Under the pieces are notes generated by a model. It saw only the letters and a list, made by a program, of their open reading frames with translations, made no database searches and was not told the origin of the DNA. DNA of 7,391 bases from contig JAEZIH010000212.1 of NCBI GenBank assembly GCA_023416055.1, forward strand, positions 1 through 7,391, given 5' to 3'. The translations under genes were made by a program, and so were the position numbers. The DNA comes from Pseudomonadota bacterium. Lineage in GTDB: Bacteria; Pseudomonadota; Alphaproteobacteria; Caulobacterales; Caulobacteraceae. Shown here piece by piece: positions 6,966 to 7,391 of the stretch. Every line of letters starts with the position of its first letter. Positions within the stretch are counted from its first letter, which is position 1.

Positions 6966-7031
6966 CCGCCGACCGTAGCCGACGAACGTCCGCTTTCCAC
7001 CCTGAAGTGACTTTCGGAACGACCGGCTCGT

Positions 7032-7048
7032 AGCAGAACCCTTCTGCT
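7032..7048. repeat. Perfect hairpin AGCAGAA-CCC-TTCTGCT upstream of purH
   Basis: A 7-bp perfect stem with a 3-nt loop lies in the 190-bp gap between the membrane-protein gene and purH, 108 bp before the purH start. There is no T-tract on either strand. It may be a structural dyad or operator; I find no known purine regulator site here. The rest of the gap (6966-7155) contains no gene that I can see. Confidence 0.45.
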
Positions 7049-7094
7049 CTCCGGCGCACTGACCGAACTCAGCGCGCGGTTTCGACCTCCACGG

Positions 7095-7123
7095 TTCAAT
7101 CGCCGGGCGATGGATGCTAGAGC
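7095..7123 (+). promoter_or_regulatory. Possible housekeeping promoter for purH
   Basis: GCTAGAGC at 7116-7123 matches the Caulobacter sigma-73 -10 consensus GCTANAWC at seven of eight positions. TTCAATC (7095-7101) lies 14 nt upstream, within the allowed spacing, but is a poor -35 match. The implied leader before the ATG at 7156 is about 25 nt. Confidence 0.35.
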
Positions 7124-7155
7124 CCGCCTCCCGCCCAACCATAACGGACGCCGCC

Positions 7156-7391
7156 ATGCCCGCTGCTCCCGACTTTCCTCCCGCGCCCGACCGCGTGGCG
7201 CCTAAGCGCGCGTTGATCTCGCTGTCGGACAAGACCGGGCTGGAGGACGTCGCGCGCACCCTGCACGGCCTGGGCGTCGAGCTGGTCTCGACCGGCGGCA
7301 CCCGGGCGGCCATCGCCGGCTTCGGCCTGCCGGTGAAGGACGTGGCCGAGCTGACCGGCTTCCCGGAGATGATGGACGGCCGGGTCAAGAC
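7156..7391 (+). CDS. purH: PurH (AICAR transformylase/IMP cyclohydrolase), N-terminal part only
   Basis: PurH carries out the last two steps of IMP synthesis: formylation of AICAR and ring closure. Only 78 codons of the IMP cyclohydrolase (MGS-like) domain are in the window. Family landmarks are [18 protein letters not shown] (19-36), [14 protein letters not shown] (42-55), and [17 protein letters not shown] (62-78), which ends at the window edge just before the conserved TLHP region expected next. The first 17 residues ([17 protein letters not shown]) are a Pro/Ala-rich extension compared with short PurH N-termini; no closer in-frame ATG exists, so 7156 is the most likely start. The ribosome site is weak (GGA at 7146-7148). 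The full protein is usually a little over 500 residues. Confidence 0.95.
   Translation, partial: MPAAPDFPPAPDRVAPKRALISLSDKTGLEDVARTLHGLGVELVSTGGTRAAIAGFGLPVKDVAELTGFPEMMDGRVK

Noticed and set aside
7091..7110. GGTTCAATC resembling a tRNA T-loop
   Set aside because: No matching acceptor, anticodon or D-arm can be built around it.

Overview
The window looks like a piece of a high-GC alphaproteobacterial chromosome, most likely Caulobacterales (Caulobacter/Brevundimonas-like). The evidence is the strong G/C bias at third codon positions, the protein families present (an htpX gene beside a probable DUF1674 gene, a CC0125/CC1285-type lipoprotein, DUF6065, a ProX-type deacylase and purH), an EcfG-type general-stress promoter, and a dispersed palindrome (ATCCTCGGG-CTTGA-CCCGAGGAT) of a kind common in such genomes. 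The genus call is inference; no rRNA or marker gene is present.

Layout. Positions 1-112 hold the start of a minus-strand gene (probably DUF1674), divergent from htpX (199-1146), a membrane zinc protease. argG (1236-2468) follows on the plus strand. Next come two small exported proteins that appear to be tandem paralogs (2551-3015 and 3088-3708), then a LysE/RhtB-type exporter (3753-4385). A lipoprotein gene (4468-5016) is preceded by a near-perfect EcfG (SigT) general-stress promoter at 4402-4426. Between the convergent lipoprotein and DUF6065 genes lies an inverted array of 7-bp repeats with a 15-bp perfect stem (5024-5118). The DUF6065 gene (5118-5858, minus) diverges from a YbaK/ProX-type aminoacyl-tRNA deacylase (5910-6431, plus). 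After it come two inverted 27-bp copies of the dispersed palindrome (6446-6578), a stretch of visibly lower GC with an orphan two-helix membrane protein (6654-6965, minus), and the start of purH (7156 to the window edge).

How the genes relate. This is mostly a housekeeping neighbourhood: envelope protein quality control (HtpX), arginine synthesis (ArgG), amino-acid export (LysE family), translation fidelity (ProX) and purine synthesis (PurH). I see no CRISPR array, toxin-antitoxin pair, phage gene, transposase or RNA gene. The least explained parts are the tandem exported paralogs, the stress-promoter lipoprotein, the DUF6065 gene, and the repeat-flanked lower-GC segment before purH. I did not find a convincing new multi-gene system.
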